64,000 nt of DNA from Bradyrhizobium sp. AZCC 1719 (GTDB taxonomy: Bacteria; Pseudomonadota; Alphaproteobacteria; Rhizobiales; Xanthobacteraceae). Shown here one piece after another: positions 22,356 to 30,097 of this stretch (positions are counted from its first letter, which is position 1; the number at the start of each line of letters is the position of its first letter). The position numbers and the translations under genes are program-made. Location: the NCBI RefSeq assembly GCF_036924525.1, contig NZ_JAZHRU010000001.1:5795001-5859000 (forward strand). The letters are read 5' to 3'. The notes below the pieces were generated by a model. The model had not been told where the DNA came from. It was given only the letters and a program-made list of their open reading frames with translations, and searched no databases.

Positions 22356-23147
22356 ATGCGCCAGTTCCCGCCCCGCCGGATCGTCTGTCTGACCGAGGAG
22401 ACCGTGGAGACGCTGTACCTGCTCGGCGAGCAGGACCGCATCGTCGGCGTCTCCGGCTATGCGGTGCGGCCGCCGGGCGTCCGTCGCGAGAAGCCGCGGG
22501 TCTCGGCCTTCATATCGGCGGACATTCCAAAGATTCTGGCGCTTGAGCCCGACCTCGTGCTCGCCTTTTCCGATCTGCAGGCAAACATCGTTGCCGACCT
22601 CGTGCGCGCGGGCGTCGCCGTCCATGTCTTCAACCAGCGCGACATTGCGGGCATCCTCGCGATGATCCGCACGCTGGGCGCCATCGTCGGTGCGGCGGAG
22701 CGCGCGGATCAACTCGCGCGCGGCTTTGAAGAGCGTCTCGCGCGGGTCGCCGCGACGCCCCGGCCCGCACCGAAGTCCAAAGTCTATTTCGAGGAGTGGG
22801 ACGATCCGCTGATCTCCGGCATCGGCTGGGTTTCCGAACTCATCGAGATCGCCGGCGGCGAGGACGCGCTGCCGAAGCTGCGGTTTCAGCAGGCGGCCAA
22901 GGACCGGATCATTTCGCCTGATACGGTGCGTAACGCCGCGCCCGACGTGATCCTCGCGTCCTGGTGCGGCAAGAAGGTCGTGCCTGAGCGTATCCGGCAA
23001 CGTCCGGGCTGGGGCGAGATTCCTGCCGTGCGCAACAACCGCATTGTCGAGATCAAGTCGACGATCATCCTGCAGCCGGGACCGGCGGCGCTGACGGATG
23101 GGCTCGATGCAATCGTGAAGGCGTTGTGGGATTGGCCGAATTTGTAG
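22356..23147 (+). CDS. BtuF/FepB-like cobalamin- or iron-chelate-binding protein without signal peptide
   Basis: About 263 residues with the class III periplasmic-binding-protein pattern: PRRIVCLTEETVETLYLLGEQDRIVGVSGYAVRPP, IPKILALEPDLVLAFSDLQANIVADLVRAGVAVHVFN, and WVSELIEIAGGEDALPKL ... NNRIVEIKSTIILQPGPAALTDGLDAI. These are the marks of cobalamin-binding proteins. It has no signal peptide from any start, and no ABC permease or ATPase is adjacent, so its cellular location is uncertain. Starts at 22272 and 22326 would give extra non-conserved residues; none has a strong ribosome site. A REP-like palindrome follows the stop immediately. Confidence 0.75.
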   Translation: MRQFPPRRIVCLTEETVETLYLLGEQDRIVGVSGYAVRPPGVRREKPRVSAFISADIPKILALEPDLVLAFSDLQANIVADLVRAGVAVHVFNQRDIAGILAMIRTLGAIVGAAERADQLARGFEERLARVAATPRPAPKSKVYFEEWDDPLISGIGWVSELIEIAGGEDALPKLRFQQAAKDRIISPDTVRNAAPDVILASWCGKKVVPERIRQRPGWGEIPAVRNNRIVEIKSTIILQPGPAALTDGLDAIVKALWDWPNL

Positions 23148-23232
23148 GGTGGGCAAAGGCGCATAGCGCCGTGCCCACCATTCTAGCGCCGGGAAAAGTG
23201 ATGGTGGGCACGCTTCGCTTTGCCCACCCTAC
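23144..23232. repeat. REP-like palindromic element
   Basis: GTAGGGTGGGCAAAG... GTGCCCACCAT and, in inverse orientation, ATGGTGGGCAC ... CTTTGCCCACCCTAC. Each arm is itself palindromic (GGTGGGCA / TGCCCACC), so the 89 bases can fold into a large cruciform. It lies between two convergent genes, overlapping the end of the first. Similar elements are a familiar dispersed repeat of Bradyrhizobium genomes (from memory). Confidence 0.75.
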
Positions 23233-23252
23233 GGCAGCTCGCGTTGAGGAGA

Positions 23253-24530
23253 TCACACCTTCTCCACCCCACACCATTCCGCAATGAACAGCGCCGTCGC
23301 TTTCGTCGACTTCCGCAGCGAGTCCAGCTCGACATATTCGTTGAAGCCGTGCATCGCGGCGCCCTTCGCGCCGAAGCAGAGGCTCGGGATGTTGTAATTC
23401 AACCCATAGAACCGCGTATCGGTCAGCGCGGTGAACGCGCGGTCCGGCACCACGCCGCCATAGACGGCGTCGAACGCTTTTGCGAAGGCGGCTTCCGGCT
23501 CGGCCGAGTTCGTCAGTTCATAACCCTCCGACAAAAAGCCCGACCACTCGACCTGCGGCGGGTTGTTGGAGAGGAAACGATGATCCCGCGCCGCCGCCGA
23601 CACGCAGGCCAAAATCTCCTTCTGGCATTCGGCGATCGACCAGCCCGGCAGAACCGCGATGCGACAATCGACGTCGCACCAGGCCGGCACGCTGGAGGCC
23701 CAGTCGCCGCCCTTGATGATGCCGGGGTTGAAGTTGAGCGGATGCGCGACCGCCTTGAAGTGGCGGTCCGCCTTGGCGCGCTCGTTCCAGTCGGCCTCAA
23801 GCTTCTGCAGCGCGTGGATCAGATGATACGCCGCCATGATCGCGTTGGCGCCGGCGCCGGCCTCGAACACGTGCACCGGGAAGCCGCGCACCTTCAGGCG
23901 AAACCAGATCACGCCGACCTGTGAGCGCACCATGGCCTCGCCCGTCGGCTCCGGGATGAAGCAGGCGTCCGCGCGATAACCGCGCTGCAAGGTCGAGAGC
24001 GCGCCGACGCCGGTCGACTCCTCCTCGATCACGGATTGAAAATGGATGCGCGCCGTCGGCTTCAGCCCTGCGGCCTTGATCGCATCCAACGCATACAGCG
24101 CGCTGATGGTGCCGGATTTCATGTCGCAAGCGCCGCGGCCGTACATCTTGCCGTCCTTGATGGCAGGCGAGAACGGCGGCGTCTCCCACATGTCGAGGGG
24201 TCCTGCCGGCACCACGTCGCAATGGCCCTGCAGGATCAGCGATTTGCCGGCGTTGTTGGAGGGCCTATAGGTGCCGACCACCGTGCGCGCCTTGGAAAAA
24301 TCATGCTCGATCGGGCCGAAGCCGCGCAGATCCTTCAAATCCTCGACGTCGATACGCCAATCGTCGACCTCGTAGCCACGTTGGCGCAGGAGATCGCCGA
24401 TCATGTCCTGGCACGGTCCTTCGGCGCCGCGGGTCGAGGGAATCGCAACGAAATCCTTCGTCGTCGCCAGTTGCGCATCAAAGCCGGCGTCGACGGCGTC
24501 GAGGATTCTTTGTTGCGTATCGGTCGTCAT
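23253..24530 (-). CDS. M20-family metallopeptidase (ArgE/DapE type)
   Basis: A 425-residue cytoplasmic deacylase/peptidase. The zinc motifs are present: LILQGHCDVVPAGPLDMWETPPF (His, Asp), YGRGACDMKSGTISALYAL (bridging Asp), FQSVIEEESTGVGALSTL (catalytic Glu-Glu), FIPEPTGEAMVRSQVG, and a final His in GAKGAAMHGFNEYVEL. The dimerisation domain lies between about 190 and 300. ATG 24530 has GGAG 8 bases upstream; an earlier in-frame start adds 15 residues. Acetylornithine deacetylase or a related N-acyl-amino-acid hydrolase is likely; the family does not allow a precise substrate. Confidence 0.88.
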   Translation of the reverse strand: MTTDTQQRILDAVDAGFDAQLATTKDFVAIPSTRGAEGPCQDMIGDLLRQRGYEVDDWRIDVEDLKDLRGFGPIEHDFSKARTVVGTYRPSNNAGKSLILQGHCDVVPAGPLDMWETPPFSPAIKDGKMYGRGACDMKSGTISALYALDAIKAAGLKPTARIHFQSVIEEESTGVGALSTLQRGYRADACFIPEPTGEAMVRSQVGVIWFRLKVRGFPVHVFEAGAGANAIMAAYHLIHALQKLEADWNERAKADRHFKAVAHPLNFNPGIIKGGDWASSVPAWCDVDCRIAVLPGWSIAECQKEILACVSAAARDHRFLSNNPPQVEWSGFLSEGYELTNSAEPEAAFAKAFDAVYGGVVPDRAFTALTDTRFYGLNYNIPSLCFGAKGAAMHGFNEYVELDSLRKSTKATALFIAEWCGVEKV

Positions 24531-24587
24531 GCGGCAGCTCCAGTAAAGGAATTCCAGGAAGGCGGGAGTGCGCACCCTACCCCGATC

Positions 24588-25313
24588 TCAGCCGCCGGCG
24601 TAATGCGCAAAATGCGCATCCCGCAATGCATCTTCGAGCAGGCGGCCTTCAGAATAGCCGCTCAGCGAGGCCGGTCGCTCGACGCCGTCGAGAAGCCGCG
24701 GACAGGGTTCCGGCCGGCCCAGCACCGTGCGCACCGGAATACGCTCGGCATAAACAGGCAGTTCGTAGTCCTCATCGTCGTCGGCGACCCCCTTCGACCT
24801 GATCTTGGCGGACGCCTGCTCGATTTCCATTGCGACGACCGACGTCGCCCTGATCTCCTGCGCCGTGCTTTGCCTTAACGTCGCAGTCCGATCGGGAAAG
24901 AACCGGTCGACCATGGCGACGAGCGCGCGCTCCTTCTCCACCGGATCGGTGACGAGATAGGCGGTGCCGAATGCCATCACGGCGCGGTAATCCGCCGAAT
25001 GGTTGAAGCCGCAGCGGGCCAGCACCAGGCTGTCGAGATGCGCAACCGTGAGGCAGACCCTCTCGCCCTCGGACTGGTTTCGCAGCATGCGGCTGGCGCT
25101 GCTGCCATGCCAGTACAGCCTGCTTCCCTCCCGCCAGAAGAACGTCGGCGTGCAATAGGGCTGGCCGTCGATCACATAGGAGACGTGGCACAGCATCGAG
25201 GCGTCGAGCAGGCCGTGCACCGTGGCGTGGTCGTAGAAGCCGCGATCATGACGGCGCTTCACCTGATTGCGCGGCGATAGCGGATACACATCGGCGGTCA
25301 CGGCTTCGGTCAC
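24588..25313 (-). CDS. Pyridoxamine-5'-phosphate-oxidase-like flavin-binding protein
   Basis: A 241-residue protein of the split-barrel flavin-binding group (Pyridox_ox_2): RHDRGFYDHATVHGLLDASMLCHVSYVIDGQPYCTPTFFWREGSRLYWHGSSASRML, then VCLTVAHLDSLVLARCGFNHSADYRAVMAFGTAYLV. These match the nitroimidazole-resistance/FMN-binding relatives. The start is GTG with GAGGAG 6 bases upstream. It is divergent from the MocR regulator, a frequent arrangement in which the regulator controls the oxidase-like gene. The reaction is unknown. Confidence 0.85.
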   Translation of the reverse strand: MTEAVTADVYPLSPRNQVKRRHDRGFYDHATVHGLLDASMLCHVSYVIDGQPYCTPTFFWREGSRLYWHGSSASRMLRNQSEGERVCLTVAHLDSLVLARCGFNHSADYRAVMAFGTAYLVTDPVEKERALVAMVDRFFPDRTATLRQSTAQEIRATSVVAMEIEQASAKIRSKGVADDDEDYELPVYAERIPVRTVLGRPEPCPRLLDGVERPASLSGYSEGRLLEDALRDAHFAHYAGG

Positions 25314-25388
25314 GGCAGCTCCTCATGGGATCGGGTGCAATCGTTGAGAGTTGTATCGGCGAATTTGGTCTGCGATAGTGCCAATTGC

Positions 25389-26894
25389 ATGCGAAAAATT
25401 CCGACCAATTCCCCGCCGGCGCGACGCAAGGCCGAGCTCGCGCTCGATCTCTCCGGCCCTCACGTGACGCCGGGCGCCTCGGCCCCGCACCGGCTCTATC
25501 AGGCGCTGTGCCACGCCATCACGGGCGGAATTGCAAAGCCCGGCGAGCCGCTGCCGCCATCACGCACGCTGGCCAAGCAGACCGGTTTCCGCCGTAACGC
25601 CGTCACCTCGGCCTATGAGCGGCTGATCGCGGACGGATTTGCGGTAGCCACCGTCGGTTCCGGCACTTTCGTCGCCGCGCGCATTCCCGCCCGCGTCCAT
25701 GACGCTCGCAGGACGAAGATCGCGATCGAGCCGCCGCAGCAAGGCCCGCTCGCGCTCGGCTGCACGCACATCGACGAACGGGCGCTGCAGCGCTTCCGGG
25801 CGTTTGCCGGCCGGCGCATGCGCGCCTTCGGCACCGAACACCTGCAGTACGGCGACCCCAGGGGCAGCCGCGAACTCCGCGCCGCGATCGCCGATCATTT
25901 GCTGTCGGCGCGTGGGCTGCGCTGCGATCCCGACCAGATCATGCTGACGTCGGGAACGCAGCATAGCTTACGGATCGTGCTGGGCGCGATCCTCGAGCCC
26001 GGCGATCAGATCTGGTGCGAAGACCCCGGCTATCCCGCCGCACGAAGGGCGATCGAGCATTGCGGCCTGCGCCCCATCTCTGTGCCGGTCGACGCTTCAG
26101 GCCTGATCGTGACCAGGGGCCGGGCCCTCGCTCCTTCGGCTGGCGCGGCCTATGTGACACCGTCGCACCAATTTCCCCTCGGCGTGCAGATGTCGATGCC
26201 GCGGCGGCTCGAATTGCTCGACTGGGCCAGGGATGCGGATGCTTTCGTCATCGAGGACGACTACGACAGCGAATTCCGATACGACGGCGCGCCGCTGCTG
26301 TCGCTCGCCGGCATCGATCATCTCTCGCGCGTCATCTACATGGGCACGTTTGCAAAGACGTTGTTCCCCGGGTTGCGCATCGGCTACTGCGCGCTACCCG
26401 AGCGGCTCGTCGGGCCGGTGACGACAGCCCGCGCCGCGCTCGACCGCTTTCCCGGCACGCTGCTCGAAGGTGCGGTCGCAGACATGCTGAATTCCGGCGC
26501 GTTCGCGGCCAACCTGCGCCGGGTGCGCGGGATCTATCGCGAAGCGCGCGACGTGCTGGCTTCGACCCTCTCGGCGGCATCGCAGGGAAAGCTCTCGGTG
26601 CCGGTGCCCTCGCAGGGCCTGCATCTGGTCGCGCGGTTCGATCCATCGGCCGATCCCCGTATCGCCGCGCAGGCCAAGGCCGAGGCCGGCGTCGCAGGTT
26701 GGCTACTGGCGGAGACTTATTTCCGCGCACGCCCGCTTCCAGGCTTCGTCCTCGGCTTTGCCGGCCACAAGCTGCCACAACTGATCGCGTCGGCCGAGCG
26801 ACTCGCGAAATCATCGCTGGCCGCCTTGCAGGCAAACGGCAAGCCGAACAAGGCTGGAACTGGCAAGGTCAAACGGCTGAAGGCCGTGACGTGA
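25389..26894 (+). CDS. MocR/GntR-type regulator with aminotransferase-like domain (PdxR-like)
   Basis: 501 residues from ATG 25389. The N-terminal GntR winged helix spans about residues 30-100 (LYQALCHAITGGIAKPGEPLPPSRTLAKQTGFRRNAVTSAYERLIADGFAVATVGSGTFVA). It is followed by a fold-type I aminotransferase domain with QYGDPRGSRELRAAIADHLLSARG, SGTQHSL, the PLP-anchoring Asp region VIEDDYDSEFRYDG, and the Lys of MGTFAKTLFPGLRIGY (K323). These regulators use PLP as an effector, often controlling vitamin B6 genes. Divergent position from a pyridoxamine-oxidase-like gene fits that role. The C-terminus has a Lys-rich tail. Confidence 0.9.
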   Translation: MRKIPTNSPPARRKAELALDLSGPHVTPGASAPHRLYQALCHAITGGIAKPGEPLPPSRTLAKQTGFRRNAVTSAYERLIADGFAVATVGSGTFVAARIPARVHDARRTKIAIEPPQQGPLALGCTHIDERALQRFRAFAGRRMRAFGTEHLQYGDPRGSRELRAAIADHLLSARGLRCDPDQIMLTSGTQHSLRIVLGAILEPGDQIWCEDPGYPAARRAIEHCGLRPISVPVDASGLIVTRGRALAPSAGAAYVTPSHQFPLGVQMSMPRRLELLDWARDADAFVIEDDYDSEFRYDGAPLLSLAGIDHLSRVIYMGTFAKTLFPGLRIGYCALPERLVGPVTTARAALDRFPGTLLEGAVADMLNSGAFAANLRRVRGIYREARDVLASTLSAASQGKLSVPVPSQGLHLVARFDPSADPRIAAQAKAEAGVAGWLLAETYFRARPLPGFVLGFAGHKLPQLIASAERLAKSSLAALQANGKPNKAGTGKVKRLKAVT

Positions 26895-26981
26895 CCACTA
26901 ACGCCGGCCGGCACCCTATCAGAATCGCGGCCGCGTCACTAAGCTCGATGCTCAAATCAACTTCACGAGCCGAAATACCCG

Positions 26982-27242
26982 ATGCCCGGCAATCGCAACG
27001 TCTCGTACCTCGTCATCGGTGCATTGATCGCAGGCGTGCTCGGCTATGCAACGACGGCCCTCGCTCAGACGGTCTCGCGCGAGCAGGACATTATCGACCT
27101 GCGGCTCGGCCAGCGCGTCCTCGTCGACGACGGATCGTGTCCGACGGGACAAATCAAGGAAGTCCAGGGCTCGCAAATGACGACGTCAGGCGTACTCCGC
27201 ACGCGCAAGTGCATTCCGCGGCTGGGGACCAAAAAGCGCTAG
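26982..27242 (+). CDS. Small secreted protein (86 aa)
   Basis: MPGNRNVSYLVIGALIAGVLGYATTALAQTVSREQDIIDLRLGQRVLVDDGSCPTGQIKEVQGSQM ... ending RLGTKKR. It has a signal peptide with cleavage near ALAQ (residue 28) and a mature part of about 57 residues containing two Cys (in GSCPTGQIKEV and RKCIP) that could form a disulphide. The DDGSCPxGQIKEV motif suggests the group I remember as DUF6719, but this is uncertain. Probably periplasmic; function unknown. Confidence 0.65.
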   Translation: MPGNRNVSYLVIGALIAGVLGYATTALAQTVSREQDIIDLRLGQRVLVDDGSCPTGQIKEVQGSQMTTSGVLRTRKCIPRLGTKKR

Positions 27243-27261
27243 CGGCGATCGCGCCGGCCTA

Positions 27262-27363
27262 GGGCCTTTTCGGTTCTGATTGAATCAGAACCGGGCTCTA
27301 GGTTTTTGTTTTGACGCGTTTTCTTGACGCGAACCGGTGTCCACTTCGCTGGAAAACGCTCTA
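27262..27363 (-). repeat. Dispersed intergenic repeat, copy B
   Basis: Inverse orientation of copy A: reading minus, AGCGTTTTCCAGCGAAGTGGACACCGGTTCGCG..., AAGAAAACGCGTCAAAACAAAAACC, TAGAGCCCGGTTCTGATTCAATCAGAACCG. The hairpin (GGTTCTGATT / AATCAGAACC) is at 27270-27292. Its distal end touches the stop codon of the SnoaL-like gene, so it lies at a gene 3' end like copies A and C. Confidence 0.8.
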
Positions 27364-27810
27364 GAACATGCCGTTGGTGTTGGCGGCCTTCTCGGGAATT
27401 TCCTGCACGACATCCCAGTGCTCGACGATCTTGCCGTTCTCCAGCCTGAAAATGTCGACGATGGCGCGGCCGCGCGTGCCTTTCTCGCGCACGCTGTGGA
27501 CGTGGACGATCACGTAGTCGCCATCGGCAAAAGCGCGCTTGATCTCGCTGCGGGAGTCCGGAAATTTCTCGCGTAGGAAACCGAGGAAGGCCTTGAAGCC
27601 CTCGATGCCATCCGGCGCCGTCGGATTGTGCTGAATATAATGCGGCCCGAAAAACTTCGCCGCGGCATCAAAGTCCTTCCGGTTGAGAGCCGCATCGTAG
27701 AATTCGAGCACGGCCTTCTTGTTGGCTTCCTGTGTCGCAGCGTCGGCGGCGACCGCCGGAGATATGGCCAGCGACAATAGGCCGATCAGGCCGACAAAAA
27801 GAGATTTCAT
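27361..27810 (-). CDS. SnoaL-like secreted protein (NTF2 fold)
   Basis: 149 residues from ATG 27810 (AAAGGAG 6 bases upstream). A signal peptide is present (MKSLFVGLIGLLSLAISPAVAADA). The mature protein is a SnoaL/NTF2-like alpha+beta cone: NKKAVLEFYDAALNRKDFDAAAKFFGPHYIQHNPTAPDGIEGFKAFLGFLREKFPD, then HVHSVREKGTRGRAIVDIFRLENGKIVEHWDVVQEIPE. The HNP...W-D-V-Q-E pattern is typical of the SnoaL-like polyketide-cyclase relatives. Periplasmic location is predicted; substrate unknown. Confidence 0.85.
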   Translation of the reverse strand: MKSLFVGLIGLLSLAISPAVAADAATQEANKKAVLEFYDAALNRKDFDAAAKFFGPHYIQHNPTAPDGIEGFKAFLGFLREKFPDSRSEIKRAFADGDYVIVHVHSVREKGTRGRAIVDIFRLENGKIVEHWDVVQEIPEKAANTNGMF

Positions 27811-27951
27811 GACGGCTCCTTTGCGCAATCGGTCTCGATACGGAGCCCAACCTACCAGCTTCCGTATCGGTCGACGACCCCGCGCCACAGCGCATCGCGT
27901 TCGCGCGGTAGGATTAAGGGGCGCTGCGGAGAATATTTTGAGGAGCCGCGC

Positions 27952-28350
27952 TTACTGGTTCGTCGCCGGTTCGAACATGCATTGCAGCGTCGGCTTGGCG
28001 ATCTTGGTGAAGGTCGGGCCGATCAGGGATTGCTTTGATGCCGGCACCCATGCGGTCTCGATCGTCGGCACGCCGGTCTCGCTGATGCCGCGCAGCAGCG
28101 CTTCGCGCAGGTCGGCATCTTCCACAGTCGCGGCGGCGTAGTCGTGCAGGCAGCCGCAAACGCTCTCGGGATGCGCCCAGCGTCCGACCATATGGGGCGC
28201 GCAGAGCCGCACGAACTCGCCGCGCGGATCGGGCACTTTGAACAGGGAACGGAACGAGGTCTGCGGCGGCTGAAACTGGACTTGAGCCTGCGCCGCGCCG
28301 CTGAGAAGAAGAGACACAAAGATTACAGCAGAACAGATGCGTACGAACAT
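27952..28350 (-). CDS. Secreted protein of unknown function (132 aa)
   Basis: MFVRICSAVIFVSLLLSGAAQAQV is a signal peptide (cleavage after AQA, residue 22). The mature part, about 110 residues, holds three or four Cys (LCAPHM, SVCGCLHDY, QCMF) and ends MFEPATNQ. The pattern resembles small periplasmic cysteine proteins of rhizobia but no family is recognised. It follows the 53-residue gene at 28395 by 44 bases on the same strand and is probably in its operon. Confidence 0.6.
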   Translation of the reverse strand: MFVRICSAVIFVSLLLSGAAQAQVQFQPPQTSFRSLFKVPDPRGEFVRLCAPHMVGRWAHPESVCGCLHDYAAATVEDADLREALLRGISETGVPTIETAWVPASKQSLIGPTFTKIAKPTLQCMFEPATNQ

Positions 28351-28394
28351 ACCGAGCCTTTATCGGCGATCTCTTTGCAAAGGATCCGCTACGC

Positions 28395-28556
28395 TCAGTT
28401 TGCGGCCACGACCATCGGTAGCGGCGCCGGGGCCGCAACCGGCGATCCATTATAGGCGAAGGTGCCGACCCCCGGCAGGCCCTGATCCGAAGAACCAGCC
28501 ATCGAGGGACCAACCAGAATGACGGCCAAGGCGAGGATGAAGCTGATGGTCCGCAT
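28395..28556 (-). CDS. Small secreted protein (53 aa)
   Basis: A short gene for 53 residues, MRTISFILALAVILVGPSMAGSSDQG then LPGVGTFAYNGSPVAAPAPLPMVVAAN. The first 20 residues form a signal peptide. The mature peptide of about 33 residues is Pro/Ala/Gly-rich and ends in VVAAN. CCGGAGA lies 8 bases before the ATG. Its promoter region contains the three-half-site operator at 28649-28707. Exported peptide of unknown role. Confidence 0.6.
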   Translation of the reverse strand: MRTISFILALAVILVGPSMAGSSDQGLPGVGTFAYNGSPVAAPAPLPMVVAAN

Positions 28557-28648
28557 CTGACTGTCTCCGGTTATCAGTGGCCGGCGGTGCCTGCCGTCTC
28601 GTTGGCCACCTGATAACTATCGGCTGTTTCCAGACATCTGCGCCCAAA

Positions 28649-28707
28649 ACGAAAAATGGTTTCGTCGCGCAGGAGAATTGTTTCGTCGGCCCTGTCGGAC
28701 GAAACAA
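28649..28707. promoter_or_regulatory. Operator-like array of GTTTCGTC half-sites in a 380-base intergenic region
   Basis: TGGTTTCGTC (28657-28666) and TTGTTTCGTC (28678-28687) are 21 bases apart in the same orientation; GACGAAACAA (28698-28707) is the exact inverse of the second, spaced by 10 bases. In addition ACGAAA-N5-TTTCGT (28649-28665) is a tight palindrome. Two-helical-turn spacing and inversion suggest binding of a dimeric regulator. The region 28557-28939 otherwise contains no gene that I can support; it also holds the promoter candidate at 28885. Regulator unknown. Confidence 0.5.
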
Positions 28708-28884
28708 TAGCGGGAAAAATCCAATGAATTCAGCCGGGACGCTGGTACTTGAGATGCTCAGGCTGAACTCCGCAAGCTCGCCATTGCGGCCACTTTGGCC
28801 CTCGTCCAATGGACGAGAACCGCCTCGCTCGCTGACAGATCGGATGAACCGAAGCTTCGGTCCGGCCGACTCAGCGAATGCCAC

Positions 28885-28909
28885 GCAACCTTCCGCGTGC
28901 CTGTGCGTT
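28885..28909 (+). promoter_or_regulatory. Candidate EcfG promoter
   Basis: GCAAC (28885-28889), 16 bases, CGTT (28906-28909): eight of nine matches to GGAAC-N16-CGTT, with one -35 mismatch. It ends 30 bases before the GTG of a small hydrophilic gene. Confidence 0.35.
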
Positions 28910-28939
28910 GTGACCCTTCCTCAACAAAGGACAGCAGTC

Positions 28940-29233
28940 GTGGGCAATGGCAACAGTGCAACCCCGACCCGCAAACCCGGCCAGCCGGTGGGTGAAAATT
29001 TGTCTGGAAGTAGCGGCTCCGAACAGCGGATCGATCCTTCCCTGAAGACAGAGCGCCACGGAAAAGCCTCAGAGCATCCGGTGAGCCTTTGTGGTGCGAT
29101 GTCGCAACAAGGCGGCGAATTTCGCGGCAATGTCTCTGCGCCGCAGAAATTCGTGCATCTGGTCGGCTGCCGCGACCGCAAGGTCGCGCCGGGCCAGGAG
29201 GCCCGCCAATATTCCAATCCGCTCAAGCGGTAA
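28940..29233 (+). CDS. Small hydrophilic protein (97 aa), tentative
   Basis: From GTG 28940 (AAGGA 9 bases upstream) the 97 residues begin MGNGNSATPTRKPGQPVGENLSGSSGSEQRID and are rich in Gly, Ser, Arg, Gln and Pro with little hydrophobic sequence; the end is GQEARQYSNPLKR. In style it is like the small proteins at 1970-3122. The frame is open far upstream but that part looks non-coding. A candidate EcfG promoter supports the start. No family recognised. Confidence 0.45.
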   Translation: MGNGNSATPTRKPGQPVGENLSGSSGSEQRIDPSLKTERHGKASEHPVSLCGAMSQQGGEFRGNVSAPQKFVHLVGCRDRKVAPGQEARQYSNPLKR

Positions 29234-29284
29234 GCTTGATGCCCTCATCCGGGATACGATCTCGGATCCCGACCGGTATCGGAC

Positions 29285-29833
29285 TTACTGGAAGAATTCA
29301 CCGCATTTCTGAACGGCTGCTTCAGTGGCGCCCCAAGGCATGATCGGCACTGAGGAGGTGGAGTTTTTGGGTGAACCTTCGATCAGTTTGTCCGAATAGA
29401 CCATGTAGACCAGCACATTGCGTTTGGCGTCGCAGCCGCGAACGATCTGCATCTTCTTGAAGAACAGCGAGCGGCGCTGGCGGAACATGTCGTCGCCCTG
29501 GTCCATCTTGTGCTTGAACTTGACCGGGCCGATCTGACGGCACGCCAGCGAGATATCCGAGACTTCCTCGGCAAGGCCGAGCCAGCCCTTGAAGCCGCCC
29601 TTTTCCGGCACCGTGAAGTGACAGGCCACCCCCTCGACCTCGGGGTCATCGACTGCGTAGGTCGCGAGCTTGTCGTTGGGGCTAAGCCATTTGAAGACCG
29701 TCGAGCGGCGGAAGATCAGATCGGGCTCGTCCGCGGCCGACGCCGGTGCCGCCTGCCACAATGTCAGCGCCAACATCACCAAGGCCAGAATTTCCCACTT
29801 CTTGTCACGCTTAACGATGGCCTTGGATGTCAT
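29285..29833 (-). CDS. creA: CreA family protein
   Basis: 182 residues. A signal sequence precedes the mature part (WEILALVMLALTLWQAAPASAADEP). The body aligns with E. coli CreA: STVFKWLSPNDKLATYAVDDPEVEGVACHFT, GGFKGWLGLAEEVSDISLACRQIGPV, FRQRRSLFFKKMQIVRGCDAKRNVLVYMVYSDKLIEGSPKNSTSSVPIMPW. CreA is a conserved periplasmic protein of unknown biochemical function. Key conserved motifs GLAE, GSPKN and MPW are all present. Divergent from the L,D-transpeptidase gene, with a large inverted repeat between them. Confidence 0.9.
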   Translation of the reverse strand: MTSKAIVKRDKKWEILALVMLALTLWQAAPASAADEPDLIFRRSTVFKWLSPNDKLATYAVDDPEVEGVACHFTVPEKGGFKGWLGLAEEVSDISLACRQIGPVKFKHKMDQGDDMFRQRRSLFFKKMQIVRGCDAKRNVLVYMVYSDKLIEGSPKNSTSSVPIMPWGATEAAVQKCGEFFQ

Positions 29834-29990
29834 TGATATCTCCGAGGAAGGGCTCGCCGCCTATGTAGTGCCGGAAAGCCGGACAGGAAGGCCGCTAGCG
29901 GACTTGGAGGCCTCAGTACCGCCTTATGGATGGCGTCAGATTGAGCGGGACAGCGTTTAACGGAATGTGAGGCTTTTTTGCTACGATCGG

Positions 29991-30040
29991 GGCGAAAAGC
30001 GCTGAAATTATAAGGCCTACGCTGGTGAACGCTTTTCGCC
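29991..30040. promoter_or_regulatory. 11-bp inverted repeat with 28-bp spacer upstream of the L,D-transpeptidase gene
   Basis: GGCGAAAAGCG at 29991-30001 and its perfect complement CGCTTTTCGCC at 30030-30040. The spacer is AT-richer than its surroundings (GAAATTATAAGG). It could be a pair of regulator sites or a structured 5' leader; there is no coding sequence here. Confidence 0.45.
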
Positions 30041-30097
30041 TCTGCGACAACAAACGGATTGGCAAGACGGTAGATTCGAGTATCTGGATTTAGGATC

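Noticed and set aside
28577..28939. Extension of the small hydrophilic gene at 28940 to an upstream start
   Set aside because: The upstream part crosses the operator array and a candidate promoter and has Cys- and Ser-rich non-coding character.
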